In this document: in pieces, positions 49,400 through 62,562 of the stretch
Numbering within the stretch: position 1 is the stretch's first letter
Layout of the letters: the number at the start of each line of letters is the position of its first letter
Source of the DNA: Archivesica marissinica
Taxonomy: Eukaryota > Mollusca > Bivalvia > Venerida > Vesicomyidae
Assembly (NCBI GenBank): GCA_014843695.1
Contig: CM026387.1
Span: 71,707,749-71,771,748 of the forward strand
Direction: 5' to 3'
Length of the DNA stretch: 64,000 bases
Made by a program: the position numbers and the translations under genes
Notes under the pieces: model-generated
Database searches by the model: none
Told to the model about the DNA's origin: nothing
What the model saw: only the letters and a program-made list of their open reading frames with translations

Positions 49400-52300
49400 C
49401 ATAAAGGGATCTGATGCTACCATAAAGGGTCTGATGCCACAATAAAGGGATATGATGCTACCATAGAGGGATATGATGCTACCATAGAGGGATATGATGC
49501 TACCATAAAAGGATCTGATGCTACCATATAGGGATCTGATGCTACCATAGAATGATATGATGCTAACATAGAGGGAACTGATGCTACCATAACGGGATCT
49601 GATGCATGCATATAGGGATCTCATGCTATCATAAATGGATCTTGTGCTACCATAAATGGATATGATGCTACCATAGAGGGATCTAGTGCTACCATAGAAG
49701 AATCTGATGATACCATAGAAAGGATCTGATGCTACCATAGAAGGATCTGATGCTACCATAAAGTGATCTTATGCTACCACAGAAGGATCTTATGCTACTA
49801 TTGAAGGATCAGATTCTACCAGAGAAGGATCTGATGCTACAATAGAAGGGTCTGATGCTACCATAGAAGGGATCTGATGCTACCATAGAAGGATCTGATG
49901 CTACCATAGAGGGAGCTGATGCTACAATAGAGGGATCGGATGCCACCATAAATGGATCTTGTGCTACCATAAAGGGATCTGATGCTACCATAGAGGGATC
50001 TGATGATACCATAGAAGTATCTGATGCTACCATAGAGGGAGCTGATGCTACTATAGAAGGATCTGATGCTACCATAGAAGGGATCTGATGCTACCATAGA
50101 AGGATCTGATGCTACCATAGAGGGAGCTGATGCTACCATAGAGGGATCTGATGCCACCATAAATGGATATGATGCTACCATAAATGGATCTGATGCTACC
50201 ATAAAGGGAGCTGATGCTACTATAGAGGGATCTGATGCTACCATTGAAGGATCTGATGCTACCTTAGAGGGATCTGATGCTACCATAGATGGATCTGATG
50301 CTACCATAAATGGATCTGATGCCACCATAAATGGATCTTGTGCTACCATAAAGGGATCTGATGCTACCATAGAGGGATCTGATGATACCATAGAAGTATC
50401 TGATGCTACCATAGAGGGAGCTGATGCTACTATAGAAGGATCTGATGCTACCATAGAAGGGATCTGATGCTACCATAGAAGGATCTGATGCTACCATAGA
50501 GGGAGCTGATGCTACCATAGAGGGATCTGATGCCACCATAAATGGATATGATGCTACCATAAATGGATCTGATGCTACCATAAAGGGAGCTGATGCTACT
50601 ATAGAGGGATCTGATGCTACCATTGAAGGATCTGATGCTACCTTAGAGGGATCTGATGCTACCATAGATGGATCTGATGCTACCATAAATGGATCTGATG
50701 CTACCATAAATGGATCTGATGCTACCATAGAGGGATCTGATGCTACCATAAAGGGATATGTTGCTACCACAGAGGGAGCTAATGCTACCATATAATGATC
50801 TGATGCTACCATAAAGGGATCTGATGCTACCATAGAAGGATCTGATGCTACCATAAAGTGATCTTATGCCACCATATAAGGATCTTATGCTACTGTAGAA
50901 GGATCTGATGCTGCCATAGAAGGATCTGATGCTACCATATAAGGATCTGATGCTACCATAGAGGGATCTGATGATACCATAAATGGATATGATGCTACCA
51001 TAGAGGGAGCTGATGCTACATTAAAGGGATCTGATGCTACCATAAAAGGATCTCATGCTACCATAGAGGGATATGATGCTACCATAGAGGGATCTGATGC
51101 TACCATAGAAGGATCTGATGCTACCATAAAGTGATCTTATGCCACCATATAAGGATCTTATGCTACTGTAGAAGGATCTGATGCTGCCATAGAAGGATCT
51201 GATGCTACCATATAAGGATCTGATGCTACCATAGAGGGATCTGATGATACCATAAATGGATATGATGCTACCATAGAGGGAGCTGATGCTACATTAAAGG
51301 GATCTGATGCTACCATAAAAGGATCTCATGCTACCATAGAGGGATATGATGCTACCATAGAGGGATCTGATGCTACCATAGAAGGATCTGATGCTAACAT
51401 AGAGGGAACTGATGCTACCATAACGGGATCTGATGCATGCATATAGGGATCTGATGCTACGATAAATGGATATTGTGCTACCATAAATGGATCTGATGCT
51501 ACCATAGAGGGATCTGGTGCTACCATAGAAGAATCTGATGATACCATAGAAAGGATCTGATGCTATAATAGAAGGATCTGATGCTACCATAAAGTGATCT
51601 TATGCTACCATAGAAGGATCTTATGCTACTATTGAAGGATCTGATGCTACCATAGAAGGATCTGATGCTACAATAGAAGGGTCTGATGCTACAGAGAAGG
51701 ATCTGATGCTACCATAGAAGGATCTGATGCTGCAATAGGATGATCTGATGCTACTATAAATGGATCTGATGCTACCATAAATGGATCTGATGCTACCATA
51801 GAGGGATCTGATGCTACTATAGAGGGATCTGATGCTATCATTGAAGGATCTGATGCTACCATAGAAGGATATGATGCTACCATAAATGGGTCTGATGCTA
51901 CCATAAAGGGATCTGATGCTACCATAAAGGGATCTGATGCTACCATAGAGGGATCTGATGCTACCAAAAAGTGATATTATGCCACCATATAAGGATCTTA
52001 TGCTACTGTAGAAGGATCTGATGCTGCCATAGAAGGATCTGATGCTACCATATAAGGATCTGATGCTACCATAGAGGGATCTGATGATACCATAAATGGA
52101 TATGATGCTACCATAGAGGGAGCTGATGCTACATTAAAGGGATCTGATGCTACCATAAAAGGATCTCATGCTACCATAGAGGGATATGATGCTACCATAG
52201 AGGGATCTGATGCTACCATAGAAGGATCTGATGCTAACATAGAGGGATCTGATGCTACCATAACGGGATCTGATGCATGCATATAGGGATCTGATGCTAC

Positions 52301-55300
52301 CATAAATGGATCTTGTGCTACCATAAAGGGATCTGATGCTACCATAGAGGGATCTGATGATACCATAGAAGTATCTGATGCTACCATAGAGGGAGCTGAT
52401 GCTACTATAGAAGGATCTGATGCTACCATAGAAGGGATCTGATGCTACCATAGAAGGATCTGATGCTACCATAGAGGGAGCTGATGCTACCATAGAGGGA
52501 TCTGATGCCACCATAAATGGATATGATGCTACCATAAATGGATCTGATGCTACCATAAAGGGAGCTGATGCTACTATAGAGGGATCTGATGCTACCATTG
52601 AAGGATCTGATGCTACCTTAGAGGGATCTGATGCTACCATAGATGGATCTGATGCTACCATAAATGGATCTGATGCTACCATAAATGGATCTGATTCTAC
52701 CATAGAGGGATCTGATGCTACCATAAAGGGATATGTTGCTACCATAGAGGGAGCTAATGCTACCATATAATGATCTGATGCTACCATAAAGTGATCTTAT
52801 GCCACCATATAAGGATCTTATGCTACTGTAGAAGGATCTGATGCTGCCATAGAAGGATCTGATGCTACCATATAAGGATCTGATGCTACCATAGAGGGAT
52901 CTGATGATACCATAAATGGATATGATGCTACCATAGAGGGAGCTGATGCTACATTAAAGGGATCTGATGCTACCATAAAAGGATCTCATGCTACCATAGA
53001 GGGATATGATGCTACCATAGAGGGATCTGATGCTACCATAGAATGATATGATGCTAACATAGAGGGAACTGATGCTACCATAACGGGATCTGATGCATGC
53101 ATATAGGGATCTGATGCTACGATAAATGGATCTTGTGCTACCATAAATGGATCTGATGCTACCATAGAGGGATCTGGAGCTACCATAGAAGAATCTGATG
53201 ATACCATAGAAAGGATCTGATGCTATAATAGAAGGATCTGATGCTACCATAAAGTGATCTTATGCTACCATAGAAGGATCTTATGCTACTATTGAAGGAT
53301 CTGATGCTACCATAGAAGGATCTGATGCTACAATAGAAGGGTCTGATGCTGCAATAGAAGGATCTGATGCTACTATAAATGGATCTGATGCTACCATAAA
53401 TGGATCTGATGCTACCATAGAGGGATCTGATGCTACTATAGAGGGATCTGATGCTATCATTGAAGGATCTGATGCTACCATAGAAGGATATGATGCTACC
53501 ATAAATGGGTCTGATGCTACCATAAAGGGATCTGATGCTACCATAAAGGGATCTGATGCTACCATAGAGGGATCTGATGCTACCAAAAAGTGATCTTATG
53601 CTACCATAGAAGGATCTTATGCTACTATAGAAGGACCTGATGCTACAATAGAAGGGTATGATGCTACATAGAAGGATCAGATGCTACCATATAAGGATCT
53701 GCTGCTACAATAGAAGGGTATGATGCTACATAGAATGATCAGATGCTACTATAGAAGGATCTGATGCTACAATCCCATAAAGGGATGGAGATGATGCTAC
53801 CATAGAGGGATCTGATGCTACCATGAATGGATATGATGCTACCATAAATGGATGTGATGCTACCATAAAGGGAGCTGATGCTACTATAGAGGGATCTGAT
53901 GCTACCATTGAAGCATCTGATGCTACCATAGAAGGATCTGATGCTACCATAAATGGATCTGATGCTACCATAAAGGGATCTTATGCTACCATAGAGGGAT
54001 CTGATGCTAACATAAAGGGATCTGATGCTACCATAGAGTAATCTGATGCTACCATAGAGGGATTTTATGCTAAAATAGAGGGATCTGATGCTACAATAGA
54101 AGGATCTGATGCTACCATAAATGGATCTGGTGCTAACATAGAGGGAGCTGATGCTACCATAGAAGGAACTGATGCTACCATAGAAGGGATCTGATGCTAC
54201 CATAAAGGGATCTTATGCTACCATATAGGGATATGATGCTACCATAAATGGATCTGATGCTACCATAGAGGGAGCTGGTGCTACAATAGAAGGATCGTGT
54301 GCTACCATAAAGGGATCTGATGCTACCATAGAAGGATCTGATGCTACCATAGAGGGAGCTGATGCTACCATAGAGGGATCTGATGCCACCATAAATGGAT
54401 CTTGTGCTACCATAAAGGGATCTGATGCTACCATAGAGGGATCTGATGATACCATAGAAGTATCTGATGCTACCATAGAGGGAGCTGATGCTACTATAGA
54501 AGGATCTGATGCTACCATAGAAGGGATCTGATGCTACCATAGAAGGATCTGATGCTACCATAGAGGGAGCTGATGCTACCATAGAGGGATCTGATGCCAC
54601 CATAAATGGATATGATGCTACCATAAATGGATCTGATGCTACCATAAAGGGAGCTGATGCTACTATAGAGGGATCTGATGCTACCATTGAAGGATCTGAT
54701 GCTACCTTAGAGGGATCTGATGCTACCATAGATGGATCTGATGCTACCATAAATGGATCTGATGCTACCATAAATGGATCTGATTCTACCATAGAGGGAT
54801 CTGATGCTACCATAAAGGGATATGTTGCTACCATAGAGGGAGCTAATGCTACCATATAATGATCTGATGCTACCATAAAGGGATCTGATGCTACCATAGA
54901 AGGATCTGATGCTACCATAAAGTGATCTTATGCCACCATATAAGGATCTTATGCTACTGTAGAAGGATCTGATGCTGCCATAGAAGGATCTGATGCTACC
55001 ATATAAGGATCTGATGCTACCATAGAGGGATCTGATGATACCATAAATGGATATGATGCTACCATAGAGGGAGCTGATGCTACATTAAAGGGATCTGATG
55101 CTACCATAAAAGGATCTCATGCTACCATAGAGGGATATGATGCTACCATAGAGGGATCTGATGCTACCATAGAATGATATGATGCTAACATAGAGGGAAC
55201 TGATGCTACCATAACGGGATCTGATGCATGCATATAGGGATCTGATGCTACGATAAATGGATCTTGTGCTACCATAAATGGATCTGATGCTACCATAGAG

Positions 55301-57986
55301 GGATCTGGAGCTACCATAGAAGAATCTGATGATACCATAGAAAGGATCTGATGCTATAATAGAAGGATCTGATGCTACCATAAAGTGATCTTATGCTACC
55401 ATAGAAGGATCTTATGCTACTATTGAAGGATCTGATGCTACCATAGAAGGATCTGATGCTACAATAGAAGGGTCTGATGCTACAGAGAAGGATCTGATGC
55501 TACCACCTAAGGATCTGATGCTGCAATAGAAGGATCTGATGCTACTATAAATGGATCTGATGCTACCATAAATGGATCTGATGCTACCATAGAGGGATCT
55601 GATGCTACTATAGAGGGATCTGATGCTATCATTGAAGGATCTGATGCTACCATAGAAGGATATGATGCTACCATAAATGGGTCTGATGCTACCATAAAGG
55701 GATCTGATGCTACCATAAAGGGATCTGATGCTACCATAGAGGGATCTGATGCTACCAAAAAGTGATCTTATGCTACCATAGAAGGATCTTATGCTACTAT
55801 AGAAGGACCTGATGCTACAATAGAAGGGTATGATGCTACATAGAAGGATCAGATGCTACCATATAAGGATCTGCTGCTACAATAGAAGGGTATGATGCTA
55901 CATAGAATGATCAGATGCTACCATAGAAGGATCTGATGCTACAATCCCATAAAGGGATGGAGATGATGCTACCATAGAGGGATCTGATGCTACCATGAAT
56001 GGATATGATGATACCATAAATGGATGTGATGCTACCATAAAGGGAGCTGATGCTACTATAGAGGGATCTGATGCTACCATTGAAGGATCTGATGCTACCA
56101 TAGAAGGATCTGATGCTACCATAAATGGATCTGATGCTACCATAAAGGGATCTTATGCTACCATAGAGGGATCTGATGCTAACATAAAGGGATCTGATGC
56201 TACTATAGAGTAATCTGATGCTACCATAGAGGGATTTTATGCTAAAATAGAGGGATCTGATGCTACAATAGAAGGATCTGATGCTACCATAAATGGATCT
56301 GGTGCAAACATAGAGGGAGCTGATGCTACCATAGAAGGAACTGATGCTACCATAGAAGGGATCTGATGCTACCATAAAGGGATCTGATGCTACCATATAG
56401 GGATATGATGCTACCATAAATGGAGCTGATGCTACCATAGAGGGAGCTGATGCTACAATAGAAGGATTGTGTGCTACCATAAAGGGATCTGATGCTAACA
56501 TAAAGGGATCTGATTCTACCATAAACGGATCCTATCTACCATAAAGGGATCTGATGCTACCATAGAGGGATATGATGCTACCATAGAGGGATATGATGGT
56601 ACCATAAAAGGATCTGATGCTACCATATAGGGATCTGATGCTACCATAGAGGGATTTACTGCTACCATAAATGGATCTTGTGCTAACATAAAGGGATCTG
56701 ATGCTACCATAGAGGGATCTGATGATACCATAGAAGTATCTGATGCTACCATAGAGGGAGCTGATGCTACTATAGAAGGATCTGATGCTACCATAGAAGG
56801 GATCTGATGCTACCATAGAAGGATCTGATGCTACCATGGAGGGAGCTGATGCTACCATAGAGGGATCTGATGCCACCATAAATGGATATGATGCTACCAT
56901 AAATGGATCTGATGCTACCATAAAGGGAGCTGATGCTACTATAGAGGGATCTGATGCTACCATTGAAGGATCTGATGCTACCTTAGAGGGATCTGATGCT
57001 ACCATAGATGGATCTGATGCTACCATAAATGGATCTGATGCTACCATAAATGGATCTGATGCTACCATAGAGGGATCTGATGCTACCGTAAAGGGATATG
57101 TTGCTACCATAGAGGGAGCTAATGCTACCATATAATGATATGATGCTACCATAAAGGGATCTGATGCTACCATAGAAGGATCTGATGCTACCATAAAGTG
57201 ATCTTATGCCACCATATAAGGATCTTATGCTACTGTAGAAGGATCTGATGCTGCCATAGAAGGATCTGATGCTACCATATAAGGATCTGATGCTACCATA
57301 GAGGGATCTGATGATACCATAAATGGATATGATGCTACCATAGAGGGAGCTGATGCTACATTAAAGGGATCTGATGCTACCATAAAAGGATCTCATGCTA
57401 CCATAGAGGGATATGATGCTACCATAGAGGGATCTGATGCTACCATACATGGATCTGATGCTACCATAAAGGGATCTGATGCTACCATTAAGGGATCTGA
57501 TGCTACCATTAAGGGATCTGATGCTACCATAAAGGGATATTATGCCACCATAAAGGGATCTGATGCTACCATAGAGGGATATGATGCTACCATTGAGGGA
57601 TCTGATGCTACCATAGGAGGATCTGATGCTACCATAAAGGGAGCTGATGCTACCATAGGAGGACCTGATGCTACCATAGAAGGGATCTGATGCTACCATA
57701 AAGGGATCTGATGCTAACATAGAGGGATATGATGCTACCATAAATGTATCTGATGCTACAATAGAGGAATCTGATGCTACGAAAGAGGGGTATGATCCTA
57801 CCATATAGGGATCTAATGCTACCATAAAGGGATATGATGCTACCATAGAGGGAGCTGTTTCTACCATAGAGGGATCTGATGCTACCATAGAGGGATCTAA
57901 TGCTACCATCCATAAAGGGATCTGATGCTACCATAGAGGGATCTGATGCTATCATAGAGGGAGCTGATGCTACCTTAGAGGGATCT
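49400..57986. repeat. Satellite 2, block C: 21-bp monomers
   Basis: The array resumes at the right copy of CATAAAG and runs to GGATCT at 57986. The consensus and coding artefact are as in block A. This block is the most regular: ATCT endings dominate and large blocks repeat. Confidence 0.96.
49601..57300. repeat. Higher-order duplications of about 0.8 to 2.2 kb in satellite 2, block C
   Basis: The marker GATGCATGCATATAGGG recurs at about 49601, 51432, 52272, 53092 and 55223. The marker AATCCCATAAAGGGATGG recurs at about 53771 and 55943 (2172 bp apart). Long runs between markers show the same order of monomer variants, with few differences. The series that ends at about 50854, 52787, 54918 and 57194 is present four times. 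This is the signature of recent unequal exchange. Confidence 0.8.
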
Positions 57987-58212
57987 ACATACATAAATAG
58001 TTCATACGTTCGTCTCTCAATTCTGATTGCACACATTACCTGTTAAAGTAATAATGTAGATGTAAAAGATGAAAATAAAATATAATTTAAGAAAAGAGCT
58101 GACACAAATTCTAATTGGTCATCTATTAAGTTCAAATGTAATCTGATTATTATCTTGAAGCAGTCTTCAACATTATTCAACTGATTATCGCATTATCTGT
58201 TCACGTGGAATC
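57987..58212. other. Short unique spacer between satellite 2 and the 23-bp minisatellite
   Basis: About 225 bp of AT-rich DNA. I see no gene or repeat. It ends next to a CACGTG hexamer near 58202. Confidence 0.5.
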
Positions 58213-58260
58213 ATTCCACCTACAACATGCACCTTCCACAATTCCCCAACATGCTCCTTA
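58213..58260. repeat. Left remnant of the 23-bp minisatellite (satellite 3)
   Basis: Two degenerate units including CACCTTCCACAATTCC and CAACATG. One unit matches 18 of 24 positions with the unit just right of the LINE at 62587-62610. The array therefore once spanned the LINE insertion site. Confidence 0.6.
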
Positions 58261-58644
58261 CATATACCGTATTATACAGTTAGTTAATCATGCATTGCGT
58301 GATAGTATAGCTACAGATATTTCGAGAATTGTTGTACATTTTATGCGCGATTCAACAAAGCCTATAATTGGTCACCTGACAAGAAACATATTCATTCAGG
58401 TAGGCTTAGTTATACACTATTTTAATTCATGCACATCGCGTTCATTTATAGCTATAGCCAAGCGTCTTATTAAATTAAGTAATACAGTGATACTGGTGCA
58501 CTGTATATATACTTGTATATATTATTTTATAATGATTGACATTGTTTTGTTTGCAGAAATACTCTTATGTACTGGCATGCTGTTAATAATAGCACAATGC
58601 ACTCTCAATAATAGGTATAACATTAATAATATATATTCCTCTTC
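58261..58644 (+). other. Possible 5' UTR of the Tx1-type LINE
   Basis: AT-rich sequence with no recognisable protein. The 147-codon frame covering it starts at a GTG inside minisatellite DNA and resembles no LINE ORF1. Confidence 0.4.
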
Positions 58645-59802
58645 ATGACACATGAAATGGTAAGTTCAAACCGTATACACTTGAGTTCTTTAAACTGTCA
58701 AGGCTTACGGGATATTTCTAAGAGAAGCAGATTAACACAGTGGATAAGAGAACAGAAAATCGACATTTTATTTTTACAGGAATCCCATTTTACTGACAGA
58801 TCGTCAGTCAAATTAAATTCTGAATTTGACCATTTCTGTCTTTACCATTCATTTGGATCTAGTAATAGCAGAGGTGTGTCTATATTTTTTAATAAAGATA
58901 GGCAAATAAACATACTAGATTGCGAAACTGACAAGCAAGGAAGATACATTATCATTAATGCAGAAATAAATAAGACCGTTATTACATTCATCAATGTATA
59001 CGCACCAAACGATAACATTTCGAGAAATAATTTGTTTGTTGATTTCGGAGATGAATTGAATAAAAATGCACAAGGCTTAAAAATACTAGATGGAGATTTT
59101 AACGAAACCTTAAACCAAAACGACAGACTAACACAGTCCAAAAACAAGAATAAACCAGTTGAATCATTAATAAAATTAATAAAAACTAACAGACTAAATG
59201 ATATTTGGAAAAATAGAAACCAAGATAAAAACCAATATACATGGAAAAGAAAAAAGAAAACAGAAAAAAGTAGAATTGATTATTGGCTTATAGACTGTAA
59301 TATAATACCTCTAGTAAAGAAATGTGATATTCGGCCAGCGCAGATTCAATATACAGATCACTTAGCAATATCCTTGAAATTAAGTATACCTACTAGTCGT
59401 GGCCCGGGATTTTGGAAAATGAATAATTCCTTCCTAACAGATAATGAATATATAATAACAGTTAAAACCGCAATCACTTCAATATTAAATGATCTTAAAA
59501 ATCAAGAAGTATCACACCGGACGACATGGGAATTCATAAGGATTGAAATCAAACAAACATCAATAGCATTTGCAAAAATGAAAGCAAAAAATCAGCGAAA
59601 TTATTTATCAATGCTAGAAAATAAACTTCAATCTTTGTTAACTATTCAAACACAGAACGAAACACTCTTAAATGAAATTAAATATACTGAGGCTGAAATT
59701 GAAAATATTTATATTGTAAAAGCAAAAGGTGCCCAAATAAGATCCAGACTACAAGTCTACAAGAAGAAGGTGAACGAAATTCGAAATATTTCCACTCATT
59801 AG
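58645..59802 (+). pseudogene. LINE ORF2, apurinic-type endonuclease domain (L1/Tx1 type)
   Basis: This domain nicks target DNA to prime reverse transcription. The ATG is at 58645. Motifs in order are SLNCQGLR (Asn), LQESHF (Glu), INVYAPND, LDGDFNETL (Asp and Asn), RIDYWLI (Asp) and YTDHLAISL (Asp-His), so all the usual active-site residues are visible. A Lys/Glu-rich linker with GAQIRSR follows. The frame is lost near 59756, where the family's EEGERNS.YF segment continues in another frame to the reverse transcriptase. Endonuclease catalytic residues are therefore intact while the full ORF is broken. Confidence 0.9.
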
Positions 59803-61061
59803 AAAAATCCCGTCAAACAAGAAAAATCCTTAATTCCTTAAACGTTGATGGTAAAACTATAGACAATTTTAAAGACATACTTGAAGAAGAAGTTAAATTT
59901 TATGAAACTTTATACACATCAACAATAACAGACATTGATGTTAATGAATATTTAAATAATACAAGTTTTACCAACATTTTAAACAACAATGATGCAGATT
60001 TAGGCGAAGGACTAATAACAGTAAATGAATGTGCAAAAGCTTTAAGAGATATGAAAAACAATAAAAGTCCAGGTAATGATGGAATATCTACTGAATTTTA
60101 TAGAATCTTTTGGAACCAAATAAAAGATCTTGTTATTTCTAGTTTCAATGAGAGTTATTTAAACAATGAATTATCATTAACACAACGCGAAAGCATTATC
60201 TCATTGTTATACAAAAAAGGTGATCCAACCAATATCGAGAATTGGAGACCTATTTCGCTTTTAAATACAGATTATAAATTATTAACAAAAGTTTTAGCAC
60301 ATCGTTTACAAAGAGTATTGCCAACAATTATTGAATTAGATCAACAGGGATATATAAAAAATAGATACATAGGTTTTAACATTAGACAAATACAAGATAT
60401 TATTGACTATACTGAACAACTTGATATAGATGGTGCTCTCCTATTCCTTGATTTTAGAAAAGCCTTTGATACTATCGAACGAGAATTTCTTTTTGAAACG
60501 TTGCGACATTTCTGATTTAAAAACGGATTTTTAAGTTGGATTGGTACTATATACAACAACATTTCTTCTCGAATTATTAACAATGGTTGGATGTCAAGGT
60601 CATTCCGGTTAACAAGAGGAGTACGTCAAGGTTGTCCTCTAAGTTCACTACTATTTATAACTGTGGCAGAAGTTTTAGCATATAGGATAAGAAGCAATGA
60701 AAACATATGTGGTATTTGTGTAACCGTAAATACAAGAGAACATCATTTAAAAATCACGCAATTGGCCGATGATACAACACTCTTTCTCCATGATGAAACA
60801 GATATATCAAATGCATTAGATTCAATTGACTGCGTTGGTAATTACGCCGGTTTAAGATTAAATATTAATAAAACAGAAGGCATTTGGATTGGCAAATCCA
60901 AAAATTCGGACAAAACTCCTTGTAATATTAAGTGGTCCAAAACGGTTAAAGCGTTAGGTATTTATTTTAGCACTGATGCTACGGAGTGTGAACAACTTAA
61001 TTGGGATATAAACATTGAAAACTGCAGAAAAACCATTAACATTTGGAAAAAAGAAATTTAA
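59756..61061 (+). pseudogene. LINE ORF2, reverse transcriptase domain (L1/Tx1 type)
   Basis: One frame runs from about 59756 to 61061 with a single TGA at 60513-60515, where Gly is usual (HF-stop-FKNGF). Motifs: SPGNDGISTEFY, NWRPISLLN, LFLDFRKAFDTIE (first catalytic Asp), RGVRQGCPLSSLLF, and QLADDTTLFL (the Asp-Asp pair), then LRLNINKTEGIWIG. All polymerase catalytic residues remain. The frame ends at a one-base shift in the A-run at 61047-61052. Confidence 0.9.
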
Positions 61062-62421
61062 CCATGTATGGAAAAATAACCGTAATTAAATCCATCCTAC
61101 TACCAAAATTCACATATATTATGCAATCATCGTACGTACCTATGAATAAACTAAATGAAGTAAATCTAATGTTCTACCAATATCTTTGGAATGATAAACG
61201 GGAAAAAATAAAAAGAAGCACTTTAATTAATACATGCACAAACGGTGGGCTTAATATGATAGATCTACAATCGCTATTGTAATATGTTAAAAATAAAATG
61301 GGTGAAATCCCTACTAAATACGGAACAAGCACATTGGAAACTTAACCCAAGATATCATCTAGATAGGTTTGGATCCAATTTTTTAGTATTTTATATGAAT
61401 ATAGACTCTACCAAAAGCCTACCAAGCTCTTTCAAAAGTCTCCCTAAATTTTACCAAGAATTACTTAAATCTTGGATAACCATTAATAATTCTGATTACA
61501 AACCACCTAGGAATTTCTTTGAAATACGCACACAACTAATATGGGGTAACAGAGCGATTAAATACAACAACAAGTGCCTAATATTAAAAAATTGGATTAA
61601 CTCGGATATATTTTTCGTTAATGACATAATTAACAGAAATGGCGTTATAGACGAACCATTCATTTTAAATAAACTAGTCAATAAAACCAACTGGATATCG
61701 GAATTAAACATAATTAGAAAATCAATTTCGCAAGTATGGAAAACTGCTATGAAAGCTGATGAATCTTTGAAAACACACGTTAAGACGATACTTAAACCGT
61801 TACCTAATATCAGACATAACTTCAACAATACGACAAACAAAGATATTTACAATTATTTTCTCAAAAACAGAACATCCACACCATATATACACGCTTACTG
61901 GGAACATACACTCTCATTACATGTTCAGTGGTCACACTTTTACACAACGCTTCAAAGCAGCATAGATAACAGATACAAGCAATATAAATACAAACTTATT
62001 AACAATATCTTACCAACAAGAGAACATTTATTCAAATGGAAATTAACAAATTCTCCAAACTGTTTGTTATGTAACCATGTTGATACATATGAACGTTTTT
62101 TTATATCTTGCAACAGCGTGGTACTTTTTTGGCAAACAATTATGTAAAATACTCAGACAATGTGGAATAAATAAGAATTTTAATAGACTATCTACAATTG
62201 TGTTAGGTTACAAGATAGACTATTTTGAATATCGAGATATCAATTTGTTGTTCACCATAATTGGGTTTTCTATATACAAGTCTTATATTATCAGTGAAAA
62301 CAGACGGAAATATGTTGATATAATGAAAATAATGAAAAGTGAAATAACAATTATGAATGAATATTCTAAACGTAACAAAAATACTTTCTTTAGGAAAATT
62401 GAAAATATTTTGAAATCTTAA
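61043..62421 (+). pseudogene. LINE ORF2, C-terminal region with zinc knuckle, frameshifted
   Basis: This is the continuation of ORF2 in three frames. Shifts lie at the A-run 61047-61052, near 61275-61283 and in the T-run near 62121-62130. Recognisable parts are NLTMYGKITVIKSILLPK, YLWNDKREKIKR, IKWVKSLLN and NNILPTREHLFKWKL. The C-terminal CLLCNHVDTYERFFISC follows the CX2CX7HX4C knuckle of L1-type elements, but the His is replaced by Arg. The end (SIYKSYIISENRRKYV) matches the family's C-terminus as I recall it. The stop lies just before 62422. Confidence 0.8.
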
Positions 62422-62537
62422 TTCAATTCATATATATCTATCTATGCATTATTATAATGTACATTGCTTTTGAATGTATGATTATTGTGTTAATACATGT
62501 GTGTATTATTTTGTAAATATTTGTAAATAATGAACTG

Positions 62538-62562
62538 AATAAACCTTAAAAAAAACAAAAAA
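62538..62562 (+). terminator. Polyadenylation signal and A-rich tail of the LINE
   Basis: AATAAA at 62538-62543, then four bases and an A-rich tail interrupted by one C. It marks the 3' end of the retrotransposed RNA. Confidence 0.85.

Larger units (their letters stand above)
58261..62562 (+). mobile_element. L1/Tx1-type LINE with poly(A) tail, inserted in minisatellite
   Basis: A non-LTR retrotransposon reading left to right: about 380 bp of possible 5' UTR, endonuclease, reverse transcriptase, C-terminal zinc knuckle region, 3' UTR, AATAAA, and an A-rich tail (62548-62562). The endonuclease N-terminus is intact, so the ORF2 region is close to full length. No ORF1 is recognised, so the copy lacks it or it lay further 5'. 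Five lesions break ORF2. Satellite 3 units lie on both sides. The left edge is approximate and I found no clear target-site duplication. Confidence 0.83.

Noticed and set aside
58205..58648. 147-codon plus-strand frame as LINE ORF1 or host gene
   Set aside because: It starts with GTG inside minisatellite DNA, and I see no RNA-binding, coiled-coil or zinc-finger motif.
58842..59147. 101-codon minus-strand frame
   Set aside because: It is antisense to the LINE endonuclease.
61496..61840. 114-codon minus-strand frame
   Set aside because: It is antisense to the LINE C-terminal region.
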